A stretch of DNA of 64,000 bases. Source: Cryobacterium breve. GTDB lineage: Bacteria > Actinomycetota > Actinomycetes > Actinomycetales > Microbacteriaceae. The stretch spans positions 3,100,001 to 3,164,000 of the forward strand of contig NZ_CP075584.1 of the NCBI RefSeq assembly GCF_027594785.1, read 5' to 3'. Of the stretch, positions 1-9,650 are shown piece by piece. The notes beneath the pieces were generated by a model. It worked only from the letters and a program-made list of their open reading frames with translations, was not told where the DNA came from and ran no database searches. Position numbers and translations under genes: made by a program. How positions within the stretch are numbered: the first letter of the stretch is position 1; the number at the start of each line of letters is the position of its first letter.

Positions 1-2411
1 CGGGTGAGCAACGCGCGCCGTCGACTCGCCGAGACCCGCACCCTCGGCTGGGGCTCGATCGCTTCCCTGCGCCTGACGAATGCCGAGGTCCGCCGCAGGA
101 ACATCCTCAAGCGCGAAGCGGTCCTCGTCGGACTCGGCGCCGACCGGCCGGAGCCTGCGCTTCTTCGCGAGCGGCGGCGCCTGGACCGTCCTCGCGGCAG
201 CGCTCCTCGGAATCATCATGTTCGTCTCCCTGCTCGGCGCTCAGAACATCGCCGGCGGGGGACTGCTGCCGCTGTCGAGCACCCCGGCCGGACTCTGGGC
301 GAGCGTCGGCTACGGCTGGCGCGACCTCGGCCTCGGCTTCGTCGGCGCCGCGGATCCCTTCGCCGCGGTGCTCGCCGTGCTCGGCTCGCTCACGTTCTGG
401 GCCCCGTCGTACTCGCTCGTGCTGCTCTACTTCCTCGCCCTGCCGCTCGCCGCGCTCGGCGCGTGGCTCGCGGCGACCCGGCTGACCGACCGCGGATTCC
501 TCCGCTTCACCGCCGCAGCGCTGTGGGTGCTCGCCCCGACCTTCCTCGCAGCGTTCTCGGCCGGTCGCCCGGCCGCGATCCTTGCGCACCTGCTGCTGCC
601 CTGGCTCTTCTTCGCCGGCTATTCCGCCGGCCGGTCGTGGTCCGCCTCAGCGACCGCGTCCCTGCTCTTCGCCGCGGTGGTGTTCTGCGCCCCCTCCCTC
701 ACGCCCGCGCTGCTCGTCGCGTGGCTGCTCTGCTCGGTCGCGAGCGGACGCGGCATCTTCCGCTTCCATCGGCATCCCGCTGCCCGCCCTCGCCCTCGCG
801 CTCCCGCTGATCCTCGACCAGGGCCTCCGCGGCTCGTGGCTCGCGCTCCTCGCCGACCCCGGAGTGCCGGTGCCGAGCAGCCCAGCCCCGGACTGGCAGC
901 TGCTGCTCGGCTTCCCGACCGGCGACTTCGGCGGTTGGAGCACGCTTCTCGACCAGGCTCCCGCATTGCAGGGCCTGCCGCTTGCCTGGATCATCCCGTT
1001 CCTGTTCGCCCCGCTCGCCATCCTCGCCGCGCTCTCGCTGTTCCTGCCCGGCATCCGGAGTGCGAGCCTTGCAGTACTGACCGTCCTGCTCGGCGCCGGC
1101 ACCGCGATCGCAGCGACGCAGGCTGAGCCTCGCGACGACCGGAGCGGCAAGCGTCGTCATCTGGCCCGGCGCCGGCCTGAGCCTCTACTGGCTCGGCCTC
1201 GTCGGCGCCGTCATCTTCGCCCTGCGCGAGCCTGCGCCGTTTCGCCGTCGCCCCTGCCGTCGCAGCGACGGTACTCCTCGCCGTTGCCGTCGTGCCTCTC
1301 GCCGGTGCGCTCCCGCTCGGCCTGAGCCTCCGTCCGAGAGAGCAGCGATCGCACCCAGCCCGCTTTCGTGACGGCAGAGGCCCAGACGGATGCCCGGGTC
1401 GGGACGCTCGAAATCGTCCCGCAATCCAACGGCGGCATCCTCGCCACGATCGTGCGCGGCGCGGGCACCACCCTCAACGAGCAGAGCACCCTGGTCAACA
1501 CCGCGACCACTCTCTCTGCGGCGGACAAAGAGCTCGCCACGCTCGCGGGAAACCTGGCCTCGCGCAGCGGACTGGATGCCTCGGCCGGACTCTCCGACCT
1601 CGGCATCCGCTTCGTGCTGCTGCGGCCCGCCTCCCTCACCGGCACCGGAGACGGAACCGCGAAGGCCAGCGTCGCGGCCACGGAAACCCTCGCCAGGGCG
1701 ACGACCGCGCTCGACGGTGAGGCCGCACTCGTGCCCGTCGGAGACACCGCATACGGTCGGCTCTGGCGTCATGACGGGCCGGCCTCCGCCGCCGGCGTCA
1801 CGGCGAGCGAGATCCCGGGCAATGCCGGGGGAGTCTTCTCCCTCGCCGCCCTGCTCCTCGCCGCGATCACGGTCGGCTCGGCACTGCTGCTGTCGATCCC
1901 GACCGGGGCGGGCCCAGAAGCCGTGCGCCAGGCGAACCGCGACGCCATGCGCCGCTCGGCTCGCTCGGACACCCAGGACCGCAAGGCCGAGGCACGAGAC
2001 CTCCACCGCGAGGAACGCAGTGCGAAGTCCGAGGCGCGAACGGCCCGATCCGACGCTCGGGCTGCGCTCAAGCGCAGTGTCAAGGCCGGCGCGATCGTGC
2101 CCGCAGAGGGCACCCCGGCAGCCCAGGCGATCGAGTCGGCCGAGGCCGCCGAGGCCGCGGAGGCCGCGGAGGCCGGCGAGCTCGCCGCCGCAGTCGAACT
2201 CGCGCACACCTCAGACCGCGTACACGAGTCCACCGGCCGCACTCCCGACGACACTCACGGCGACGGTGCCGACGAGACTGCCGGCGCGGCATCAGCAGAA
2301 CCAGCTTCGCCGGTCCCGCCGGCAGGGGCGCCAGACCAGGCGAATGCGACGGACCCCGCCGATCCTGCTGACCGTCCGAGTGGACAGGAGGACCCGAACA
2401 ATGCCAGGTAA
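1..2411 (+). CDS. C-terminal membrane part of a large glycosyltransferase (5' end outside window; frameshifted)
   Basis: The gene enters from the left edge and ends with TAA at 2409. The restored translation has many hydrophobic helices in its first ~440 residues and a conserved-looking stretch (GYGWRDLGLGF.GAADPFA). A soluble loop, one more helix near 1840-1900 and a charged tail rich in Ala/Glu repeats (about 2130-2200) follow. The membrane part plus the DUF5719 neighbour fits the long actinobacterial family 2 glycosyltransferases; the catalytic N-terminal domain would lie upstream and is not seen. Reading one protein needs five one-base corrections: GAGCCTG at 151, an extra base near 757-772, CAGGCTG at 1119, GAGCCTC at 1228-1234 (GAGCCTG) and GAGCCTC at 1324. 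After these the segment from base 4 is exactly 801 codons. It overlaps the next start by 11 bases. Confidence 0.6.
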
Positions 2412-3882
2412 GCGCGCCATCGCCCGGACCAGTGCCCGGTTCCTCATCGCCTTCGGCGTGCTCGGCGTCGCCGGCGCGCTCGGAGCGGCCGCCGTCGTCG
2501 TGCCCTGGCCCGCCTTCGGCACCGCGCCGGCCTACCTGTCGGTCTCGCCGGTCCCGAGCGAGCAGGTCCGGGTCTGCCCTGGTCCCCTGCTCACGCTCGC
2601 AGAGGACTCGACCCAGGCGAAGGCCGCGAGCTCACTCGGGCGTCCGGTCACCGTGTCCGGCGCCTGGGCCCCCGCCTCGACCGCGTCGAAGAGCGCGGTC
2701 CCCTCCGGCAAGTGGAGCTCGCCGTCCGCGAGCCTGCTCAGCGCCGTCGACAACGGCAAGACCACAGACGGAGCCCCCGTCAAGCTCAACATCCCGGTCG
2801 CGAACGGCGCGTCCACGGCGCCGCTCGTTGGCGGCAGCCAGGCCCAGTCCATCGCAGCGGAGGCGGTCCTTGGCGGATTCGCCGTCGCGGCCTGCGGCGA
2901 GGCCAGCGGCGAATCCTGGCTCGTCGGCGGGTCGACGGATGTCGGCCGCACGACGCTCGTGATGCTCAGCAACCCGACAACGGTCGTTGCAACCGTCAAC
3001 CTCGACGTCTTCGGAGAATCCGGCCGGGTCACCGCGCCCGGCTCCACCGGGATCCTCGTCCAACCCGGCGCCCAGCGTGTCGTCTCCCTCGCCGGCCTCG
3101 CGCCGAACCTCCGCTCTCCTGTCGTTCACGTGACGACACAGGGCGGCCAGGTGGTGGCCACGCTCCAGCAGAGCATCGTGCGCGGTCTCGCGACCGGCGG
3201 AGTCGACCTGCTCGGCGCATCCGTCGACCCCAGTCTCGAGCAGAGCATCGCCGGCCTGCGTGTCGAGAATCTTCCGGCAGACGACGCCGGAAGCGACGCG
3301 GGCGGGGTCGCGAGTGACACGCCGTCGGTGCGGCTGCTCGCCCCCGGCGACACGGCGGCGATCGTTCAGATCGGCGTGATGAGCGAGGACGGCCAGGCGG
3401 CGGGCGCCTCCGTCGAGGTCACGCTCCAGCCAGGACTCGCGACCGACGTGCCGCTCTCCGGGCTCGCCATCGGCAGCTATTCGCTGAGGGTGTCGAGCGA
3501 CCAGCCCGTCGTCGCCTCCGCCGAAAGCTCGGCCACCGGAACCAGCGGCCGCGACTTCGCCTGGTTCGCATCTTCGGCGCCGCTCACCGGCGACTTCGCC
3601 GTCGTCACGTCTCCCGGACCCTCGCCGCTGCTCAGCCTGCTGAACCAGGGCACCAAGGACGTGACGTACACGGCGACGGCCGAGAACGGTGCGACCGGCA
3701 GCGTGAAGGTCGCGGCCGGAGCCGCCGGAGCCCTGCCGTTGGTCGCGTCGACCCGGTATATCGTGTCCGGCGGCGCCGCGACCGTGTCGTCGGTCGGCTA
3801 TGCGAATGCCGGAATGCTCGCATCCTTCCCGGTGCGTCCACCCGGCCCGCTCGCCGAGCCGATCCGCGTCTACGCCCACTGA
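2401..3882 (+). CDS. DUF5719 family secreted or membrane-anchored protein
   Basis: A 493-residue protein with an N-terminal hydrophobic helix (about residues 12-40, FLIAFGVLGVAGALGAAAVV), then a long, mostly beta-rich, Ala/Ser/Gly-rich extracytoplasmic region. Two Cys lie in the exported part (CPG near residue 59 and CGE near 165). The ATG at 2401 overlaps the end of the glycosyltransferase, so the two are co-transcribed and probably translationally coupled. Family assignment rests on overall composition and this pairing. No catalytic motif is visible and the role is unknown; a cell-surface function tied to glycosylation is an inference from the operon. Confidence 0.7.
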   Translation: MPGKRAIARTSARFLIAFGVLGVAGALGAAAVVVPWPAFGTAPAYLSVSPVPSEQVRVCPGPLLTLAEDSTQAKAASSLGRPVTVSGAWAPASTASKSAVPSGKWSSPSASLLSAVDNGKTTDGAPVKLNIPVANGASTAPLVGGSQAQSIAAEAVLGGFAVAACGEASGESWLVGGSTDVGRTTLVMLSNPTTVVATVNLDVFGESGRVTAPGSTGILVQPGAQRVVSLAGLAPNLRSPVVHVTTQGGQVVATLQQSIVRGLATGGVDLLGASVDPSLEQSIAGLRVENLPADDAGSDAGGVASDTPSVRLLAPGDTAAIVQIGVMSEDGQAAGASVEVTLQPGLATDVPLSGLAIGSYSLRVSSDQPVVASAESSATGTSGRDFAWFASSAPLTGDFAVVTSPGPSPLLSLLNQGTKDVTYTATAENGATGSVKVAAGAAGALPLVASTRYIVSGGAATVSSVGYANAGMLASFPVRPPGPLAEPIRVYAH

Positions 3883-3920
3883 GCGTCTCCGTTCCGGTCC
3901 ACTGCTGCCCTGCCACGGGT

Positions 3921-3995
3921 CGCAAAGTCGGAGTTCTTCGCGACACGCCGTCTTCGCGGGCAGCGGATGCCGCGTGTCGCGAACTTCTCCGACCT
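3921..3995 (+). repeat. Palindromic intergenic repeat, family 1, copy A
   Basis: A 75-base element with a second copy at 10451-10525. Inverted arms of 22 bases at 3927-3948 and 3972-3993 match except for a central three-base bulge, around a 23-base middle that includes GCAGCGGATGC. It lies between the DUF5719 gene and the MTA-phosphorylase-like gene. REP- or MITE-like; it may also act as a terminator stem. Confidence 0.75.
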
Positions 3996-4081
3996 AGCGA
4001 AGTCTGCGGGCGCCATCGCCGCGCGTTGCGCCGCGGGGGATGCAAGACTGGACACCCCGCCCGCCGAACGAGGAGCACCGA

Positions 4082-5041
4082 GTGACCGAGCAGACTCCCG
4101 CGCAACCGCTCGCGCACGCCCCGGTCCGGATCGCCGTGATCGGCGGATCCGGCCTGTACCGGCTCTTCGACGCCGGCACCGTGAGCTCGCTCGTCGTCGA
4201 CACCCCGTACGGGCCGACCTCGGCGCCGATCACCGTCGGCGAACGCGCCGGCCGCAGGGTCGCATTCCTGCCCCGGCATGGAGCGGGACACACCGAGGCG
4301 CCGCACCGGATCAACTACCGCGCCAATATCTGGGCGCTCGCCTCCCTCGGCGTCCGCGCGATCATCTCCTCCTCGGCCGTCGGCGGCGTCAGCCCCGAGT
4401 ACCCGCCCGGGCTGCTCGTCGTCACCGACCAGTTCATCGACCGCACGAGCGGTCGCGCCGACACCTTCTTCGACGAGGGTGTCGTCGCGCACCTCGCGGC
4501 GGCCGACCCCTTCGACCCGGTGCTCCGCCGCACGGCGATCGCCGCCCTCGGCGAGCTCGGCGAGCGGTTCGCGCCCACCGGCACCGTCGTCGTGATCCAG
4601 GGCCCGCGATTCTCCACCCGGGCCGAATCGCTCTGGTTCCGCGCGGCCGGCGCGCACATCGTCAACATGACCCAGTACCCCGAGGTCGTGCTCGCGTCCG
4701 AACTGGGCATCGGAACGGTGAACCTCTCCTTCGTCACCGATGCCGACGCCGGACTGGCTCCCGCCGAACCCGACGCGGACGCGGTGGCATCCGCTCTCGA
4801 GGCGCGCCTGCCCGAGGCAACCGAGACGGATGCCGTCACGGCCGAGCTCGTGTTCGCCCGGCTGGCCGCGGCGCAGCCCCGCATCCTCGCGGCCATCGAC
4901 GGCATCCTCCGCGGCATCCCCGCCGGATACGCCCCGCGGACCCTGATCGATCCCGAGCTGATCCGCGCCGTGCTCGACCGGCCGGTGCCCGTTCTGCATC
5001 CCGTGCCCGGGCCGACGACCGAACCCGGGTCTGCCCGATGA
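4082..5041 (+). CDS. S-methyl-5'-thioadenosine phosphorylase-like / purine nucleoside phosphorylase
   Basis: A 319-residue cytoplasmic enzyme of the MTAP/PNP family, which splits methylthioadenosine or a 6-oxopurine nucleoside with phosphate. Visible family motifs are GGSGLY near the N-terminus, FLPRHGAGH and PHRINYRANIWAL (phosphate and ribose binding), DQFID.T.GR..TFFD, and GPRFSTRAES followed by NMTQYPE. I chose the GTG at 4082 because a GAGGAG Shine-Dalgarno sits just upstream; extra N-terminal codons upstream are not needed. The stop overlaps the ATG of the epimerase gene (ATGA). The same pair, phosphorylase then galE-like gene, is found in mycobacteria (Rv0535-Rv0536). Substrate preference cannot be decided here. 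Confidence 0.82.
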   Translation: MTEQTPAQPLAHAPVRIAVIGGSGLYRLFDAGTVSSLVVDTPYGPTSAPITVGERAGRRVAFLPRHGAGHTEAPHRINYRANIWALASLGVRAIISSSAVGGVSPEYPPGLLVVTDQFIDRTSGRADTFFDEGVVAHLAAADPFDPVLRRTAIAALGELGERFAPTGTVVVIQGPRFSTRAESLWFRAAGAHIVNMTQYPEVVLASELGIGTVNLSFVTDADAGLAPAEPDADAVASALEARLPEATETDAVTAELVFARLAAAQPRILAAIDGILRGIPAGYAPRTLIDPELIRAVLDRPVPVLHPVPGPTTEPGSAR

Positions 5042-6102
5042 GCCCCCGGCTGCTCGTGACGGGCGGCGCCGGGTTCATCGGCGGCGTCATCGTGAGCCAG
5101 GCTCTCGATCAAGGCTGGGACGTGCGCGTGCTCGACTCCCTGCGCCCCGACGTGCACGGCGGGCTGCCCGTGGTCGACCCCCGGGTCGACCTGCTCGTCG
5201 GTGACACGACGGATCCCGCGGCGGTCGACCTCGCTCTCTCCGGGGTCGACGCGGTCTGCCACCAGGCCGCGAAGGTCGGCCTCGGCGTCGCGTTCTCCGA
5301 TGCGCCGGACTACGTGCGCAGCAACGAGTTCGGCACGGCCGTGCTCCTCGCCGGCATGACCACCGCGGGCATCGACCGGCTCGTGCTCGCCTCCTCCATG
5401 GTCGTGTACGGCGAAGGCAGCTACCGCGGCCCGCACGGCTTCACCCGTCCCGGCCCGCGCCGGGAGGCCGACCTCGCCGCCGGCCGGTTCGACCCGCTCG
5501 ACCCGGAGACCGGAGAGCCGCTCGAACCGCTGCTCGTCACCGAAGACGACCCGCTCGACCCCCGCAACGTCTACGCCTCGAGCAAACTCGGGCAGGAGTA
5601 CCTCGCGAGCAGCTGGGCCCGCTCGACGGGCGGGCGCGCGATCGCCCTCCGCTACCACAACGTCTACGGGCCGGGGATGCCGCAGAACACGCCGTACGCC
5701 GGGGTCGCGTCCCTGTTCCGGTCGGCCCTCGAACGCGGCGAGGCGCCACGCGTCTTCGAGGACGGCAGGCAGCGGCGCGACTTCGTGCACGTCGCCGACG
5801 TCGCATCCGCCAACCTGGCCGCGCTCGAGCACACCGGGGAGGCCCCCGCCGCCCTGTTCTGGGCGTTCAACGTGGGCTCGGGGGTCGTGCACACGATCGG
5901 CGACATGGCCGGGGCGCTCAGCCGCGCGGCCGGCGGCCCGGACCCCGTCACGACGGGGGAGTACCGGCTCGGCGACGTGCGGCACATCACCGCGTCCTCC
6001 GAGCGGCTCCGCACCGAACTCGGCTGGATGCCCGCCGTCACCTTCGAGGACGGCATGCGCGCCTTCGCGACAGCTCCCCTCCGGGCCGCCGTCCGCCGCT
6101 GA
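5038..6102 (+). CDS. NAD-dependent epimerase/dehydratase (GalE-like)
   Basis: A 354-residue extended short-chain dehydrogenase. It starts with the Rossmann motif TGGAGFIGG (residues 8-16), carries an early acidic residue for NAD (VLDSL), and has the catalytic pattern S-S-M-V-V-Y with the Tyr-x3-Lys motif YASSKLGQEYL at about residues 179-189. It probably acts on nucleotide sugars, for example UDP-glucose or a related hexose. It is translationally coupled to the upstream phosphorylase gene through an ATGA overlap. Exact substrate unknown. Confidence 0.82.
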   Translation: MSPRLLVTGGAGFIGGVIVSQALDQGWDVRVLDSLRPDVHGGLPVVDPRVDLLVGDTTDPAAVDLALSGVDAVCHQAAKVGLGVAFSDAPDYVRSNEFGTAVLLAGMTTAGIDRLVLASSMVVYGEGSYRGPHGFTRPGPRREADLAAGRFDPLDPETGEPLEPLLVTEDDPLDPRNVYASSKLGQEYLASSWARSTGGRAIALRYHNVYGPGMPQNTPYAGVASLFRSALERGEAPRVFEDGRQRRDFVHVADVASANLAALEHTGEAPAALFWAFNVGSGVVHTIGDMAGALSRAAGGPDPVTTGEYRLGDVRHITASSERLRTELGWMPAVTFEDGMRAFATAPLRAAVRR

Positions 6103-6156
6103 CCCGACGCCGGGCGCCGGAACGCTGCCGGCAACTGCGGTCGCAGCGGACAGTTC

Positions 6157-7296
6157 CTAGACGGCGACCGCGCGCCGCGGCAGGAGCACGTCGAAGCGGC
6201 ATCCGTTCGGCACGTTCTGCACGATCACCTCGCCCTGGTGCGCGGTGACGATGCCCTGCACGATCGCGAGGCCGAGCCCGGCCCCACCGGGGGTGCGCGG
6301 CTCGCTCGCCCGCCAGCCCGCCTCGAACACCCGGGCGATGTCCTGCTCAGGGATGCCGCCCGCCGCGTCCTCGACGGAGATCACGGCCCCGCCGTCCCCC
6401 CGTTCACGCACCGACACCGTGATCGGGCTGCCGGACGGGGAGTGCTGGATCGCGTTCATCACCAGGTTCCCGACCACGCGCGACAGCTCGCGCGGATCGG
6501 CGAGGACCGTCAACCCCGTCTCGCCCGCGAACCGCAGGTCGAGGGACTTCGCGTGGGCGACGGGGCCGAAGCCCGCGACCGTGTCGCTGATCAGGTCGTA
6601 GAGCGCGACCGGCTCGAGCGCGAGGCGCAGTGTCCCCGAATGGATCCGCGACAGCTCGAAGAGGTCGTCGACCATCCCGCTCAACCGGTCGACCTGGTCG
6701 CGCATCCGCGGGTAGTACCGGGCGGGGTCCTCGACCATCCCGTCCTCGAGCGCCTCCGCCATGGCGCGGATGCCGGCGAGCGGGGTCCGCAGGTCGTGCG
6801 AGATCCACGCGATCAGCTCGCGCCGGGATTCCTCCACGCGACGTTCGCGCGCCCGTGACTCGGCGAGGCGGGCGCCCGTCGCCGCGAGTTCCCCGGCGAG
6901 GTCGCTGAACTCGGTCGTGCTGTGCCGGGGCGCCGACGCGTCGTCCGCGGCGTCGACCGATTCGCCGCGGCCGAGGCGTTCTGCCGCGCTGCGCAGGTGC
7001 CTGCTGTCGCGCACGAGGGCGCGGCCGAGGATCGCGGCCATCACGAGCGACACGAGCCCGGCGACGGCGGCGACCGAGTAGAAGACGCCGAGGTCGTGGG
7101 TCGAGACGTACATCTGGGTGGCGACCGCCGACATCCCCCCGACGACGGAGACGATCGCCGCAAGGGCGACGAGCATGAGCTGCACCACGAACGACGACCG
7201 CTTCATCATCCGCAGCGCGAGCAGCCCGAGCGCGCCCGTGACGACCGCGCACGCGAGGGCGTTGAGCGCGACGATGACGAGCACCTCGGTCGTCAC
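6157..7296 (-). CDS. Sensor histidine kinase
   Basis: A 379-residue membrane kinase with three predicted helices near residues 5-28, 37-60 and 71-93, a HAMP-like linker, then a HisKA domain with SHDLRTPL (phospho-acceptor His about residue 167) and an HATPase domain with N (VVGNLVMNAIQHS), G1 (DAAGGIPE) and G2 (GGAGLGLAIV) boxes. The GTG start at 7296 overlaps the stop of the response regulator (GTGA), so both are one operon. With so little sequence outside the membrane, the signal is probably sensed within or near the membrane. The signal is unknown. Confidence 0.88.
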   Translation of the reverse strand: MTTEVLVIVALNALACAVVTGALGLLALRMMKRSSFVVQLMLVALAAIVSVVGGMSAVATQMYVSTHDLGVFYSVAAVAGLVSLVMAAILGRALVRDSRHLRSAAERLGRGESVDAADDASAPRHSTTEFSDLAGELAATGARLAESRARERRVEESRRELIAWISHDLRTPLAGIRAMAEALEDGMVEDPARYYPRMRDQVDRLSGMVDDLFELSRIHSGTLRLALEPVALYDLISDTVAGFGPVAHAKSLDLRFAGETGLTVLADPRELSRVVGNLVMNAIQHSPSGSPITVSVRERGDGGAVISVEDAAGGIPEQDIARVFEAGWRASEPRTPGGAGLGLAIVQGIVTAHQGEVIVQNVPNGCRFDVLLPRRAVAV

Positions 7297-8136
7297 AGGG
7301 CCGTCCCGTCTGCCGTTGCTGCGGCGTCCGGTGCGCCGCGGGTGCCCGCCGAGCCGAGCGGGACCGGGTCGAACCGGTAGCCGACACCCCACACCGTCTG
7401 CAACAGCAGCGGATGCGCCGGGTCGGCCTCGATCTTCTCCCGCAGCCTCCGCACATGCACGGTCACGGTCGAGAGGTCGCCGAATTCCCAGCCCCACACC
7501 GAGCGGAGCAGGTCCTCACGGCCGAGGACCGTGTGCGGGTGCCGGAGCAGGTGGGAGAGCAGGTCGAATTCGCGCACCGTGAGCACGAGCGGTTCGCCGT
7601 GCAGGCGCAGGCTCGTGCGCCGCGGTGTCGAGGGTGAAGTCGCCGATGGCGAGCGGCGCGGCCGGCGGGCCCGATGATGCCTCGCCGTGCCCGGCCGCCT
7701 CTGCGGCCGCCTGGGCCGCGGCCTGCCCGGTGCGCCGGAGGATGGCCTGCACCCTCAGCACGAGCTCTCGCGGAGAGAACGGCTTGGCGAGGTAGTCGTC
7801 CGCACCGGCCTCGAGGCCGTCGATGCGGTCGTCCTCCTGGTTGAGGGCGGTGAGCATGATCACGGGGATGGCCCAGGTGCTGCGCACCCGACGGCACACC
7901 TCGATACCGTCCAGAAGGGGAAGCATCCGGTCGAGCACCACGAGGTGCGGCCGCTTCTCCTCGGCGAGGCGGAGCGCGCTCAGCCCGTCCGGGGCCTCGT
8001 CGACCAGGAAACCGGCGGCGCGCAGGTATCGGCAGACGATCTCGAGCACGGTCGGGTCGTCGTCGACCACAAGGATGCGCCGCTCCTCCGTGCGAGCGCG
8101 GGGGACCGGGGAGGCGGAAGCGGAAGGGGCTGTCAC
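7293..8136 (-). CDS. OmpR/PhoB-family response regulator (one apparent frameshift)
   Basis: Restored length 280 residues. The receiver domain has the acidic pair in ILVVDDDPTV (about residues 21-30), phospho-acceptor Asp in VVLDRMLP (about 69) and Thr/Lys in IMLTA and YLAKPF. A winged-helix DNA-binding domain follows (LTVREFDLLSHLL, VTVHVRRLREK, VWGVGYRF). The frame breaks at CAGGCTC 7608-7614, which should read CAGCTC. GTG at 8136 is taken as start because it gives a normal N-terminus; upstream in-frame sequence is not family-like. Partner of the kinase downstream. Confidence 0.86.
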
Positions 8137-8256
8137 GGTCTCAGGATACGGTGGCTCCGCCCCGTCGGGAACGTCGCGGCGAACGTCCCGGCGTTCTTCC
8201 TCAGTCCGTAATGTTCTCGGGCCTGTTCCGGGCGGGTGCCCCTCTAGGGTCGGAAG

Positions 8257-8925
8257 ATGACTCCGTTCCAGGTCGACCTCGTGCTCCCGTGCCTCAACGA
8301 GGCCGGCGCCCTGCCGTGGGTGTTGTCGCGCCTGCCGGAGGGCTATCGGGCGATCGTCGTCGACAACGGCTCGACCGACGGGTCTGCCGAGGTCGCTGAG
8401 GCGGCCGGCGCACTGGTGGTGCACGAGAAGCGCCGCGGCTTCGGCGCTGCGGCCCACGCGGGGCTCCTCGCGGCGACCGCCCCGATCGTCGCGTTCTGCG
8501 ACGCCGACGCCTCGATGGATCCTGCCGAACTGCCGGGCATCGTCGGCCCGATCCTCGCCGGCGACGCCGATCTCGTGCTCGGTCGCCGCCGCCCGACGAC
8601 GCGGGGATCCTGGCCGCTGCACGCCCGGCTGGCCAATTCCAGTCTTTCCCGGCGCCTGCGCCGAATAACCGGTGTGAACATACATGACCTGGGCCCCATG
8701 CGGGCCGCGCGGCGCACGGCGCTGCTGTCCCTCGACCTCCAGGACCGGCGCAGCGGCTACCCGCTCGAGATGTTCCTCCGCGCGGCCGACGCCGGGTGGA
8801 GCATCCGCGAGGTCGACACCGCCTATTCGCCGCGGGTCGGGCGCAGCAAGGTGACCGGCACGATCCGCGGCACCGTGACCGCGATCGGCGACATGTCCGC
8901 CCTCCTGCGCGAGGCCCGGAAATGA
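8257..8925 (+). CDS. Family 2 glycosyltransferase (dolichyl-phosphate mannose synthase type)
   Basis: A 222-residue GT-A fold glycosyltransferase without membrane helices. It opens with VDLVLPCLNEA, has the nucleotide-binding VVDNGSTDGS and the metal-binding FCDADASMD (DxD-like), then DLVLGRR and a TGVNIHDLGPMRA segment. Such enzymes move a sugar from a nucleotide to a polyprenyl phosphate. The ATG lies 7 bases after TAGGGT (8244-8249), suggesting a leaderless mRNA. Its stop overlaps the next start (ATGA). The same gene order, GT2 then DUF2064, occurs in mycobacteria (Rv0539-Rv0540). Confidence 0.83.
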   Translation: MTPFQVDLVLPCLNEAGALPWVLSRLPEGYRAIVVDNGSTDGSAEVAEAAGALVVHEKRRGFGAAAHAGLLAATAPIVAFCDADASMDPAELPGIVGPILAGDADLVLGRRRPTTRGSWPLHARLANSSLSRRLRRITGVNIHDLGPMRAARRTALLSLDLQDRRSGYPLEMFLRAADAGWSIREVDTAYSPRVGRSKVTGTIRGTVTAIGDMSALLREARK

Positions 8926-9650
8926 CGGCCCTCGTCGTGATCGCCAAGGAGTGCCTGCCGGGCCGGGTCAAGACCCGCCTGCACCCGGCGCTCTCCTTCG
9001 AGCAGGCCGCCGAGCTCGCCGCCGCGAGCCTCGACGACACCCTGACCGCCGCGCTCGCCCTCCCTGCCTCGCGCCGCATCCTCGCCTTCGACGGGGTCAC
9101 CCCGCCGCGCCTGGCCGCGGAGTTCGAGATCCTGCCCCAGGTCGGCGGAGGCCTCGACGAGCGCCTCGCCGCCATCTTCGACGGGCTCGACGAACCGACC
9201 GTCCTGATCGGCATGGACACCCCGCAGGTGACCACCGAGCTGCTCGCGCCGGTCTTCACCGACTGGTCAGACGACACGGATGCCTGGCTCGGCCTCGCGG
9301 ACGACGGCGGCTTCTGGGCGCTCGCGCTCGCCGCGCCGCGCGAAGGTGTGCGCCTCGACCAGTCCGGGCGCGGCCAGTCGCGGCGCGGGGACCTGATTCG
9401 CGGCGTCCCGATGTCGATGGACGACACGGGAGCACGTCAGCTCGATCGCCTGCACGAGGCCGGCCTCCGGGTGCGACACCTGCCCGTGCTCACCGATGTC
9501 GACACGATCGCCGACGCGCACTCCGTCGCCGCCACTGTCCCGGACGGGCGCTTCGCGCGCACCCTCGCCGCGATGGCACCGGCCGCCGGTGTCGCGATGC
9601 ACGCCGCCGGTGCCGCGATTCACGCCGCCGGATCGCGGGTGCGCTCGTGA
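8922..9650 (+). CDS. DUF2064 / TIGR04282-type glycosyltransferase-like protein
   Basis: A 242-residue protein with the family opening ALVVIAKECLPGRVKTRLHP (K-x-G-x-V-K-T-R-L nucleotide-binding loop), IGMDTPQVT (metal-binding Asp) and a D-D-G-G-F-W-ALAL motif. It belongs to the CofC-like nucleotidyltransferase fold. Four-base overlap with the gene before and after it indicates one operon. The biochemical reaction of the family is not settled; a role beside the GT2 enzyme in making a polyprenyl-linked or small-molecule glycoconjugate is inferred from context. Confidence 0.78.
   Translation: MTALVVIAKECLPGRVKTRLHPALSFEQAAELAAASLDDTLTAALALPASRRILAFDGVTPPRLAAEFEILPQVGGGLDERLAAIFDGLDEPTVLIGMDTPQVTTELLAPVFTDWSDDTDAWLGLADDGGFWALALAAPREGVRLDQSGRGQSRRGDLIRGVPMSMDDTGARQLDRLHEAGLRVRHLPVLTDVDTIADAHSVAATVPDGRFARTLAAMAPAAGVAMHAAGAAIHAAGSRVRS

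Noticed and set aside
5096..5102. CAGGCTC as another artefact site, in the epimerase gene
   Set aside because: The reading frame is intact and family-like on both sides, so this heptamer is natural.
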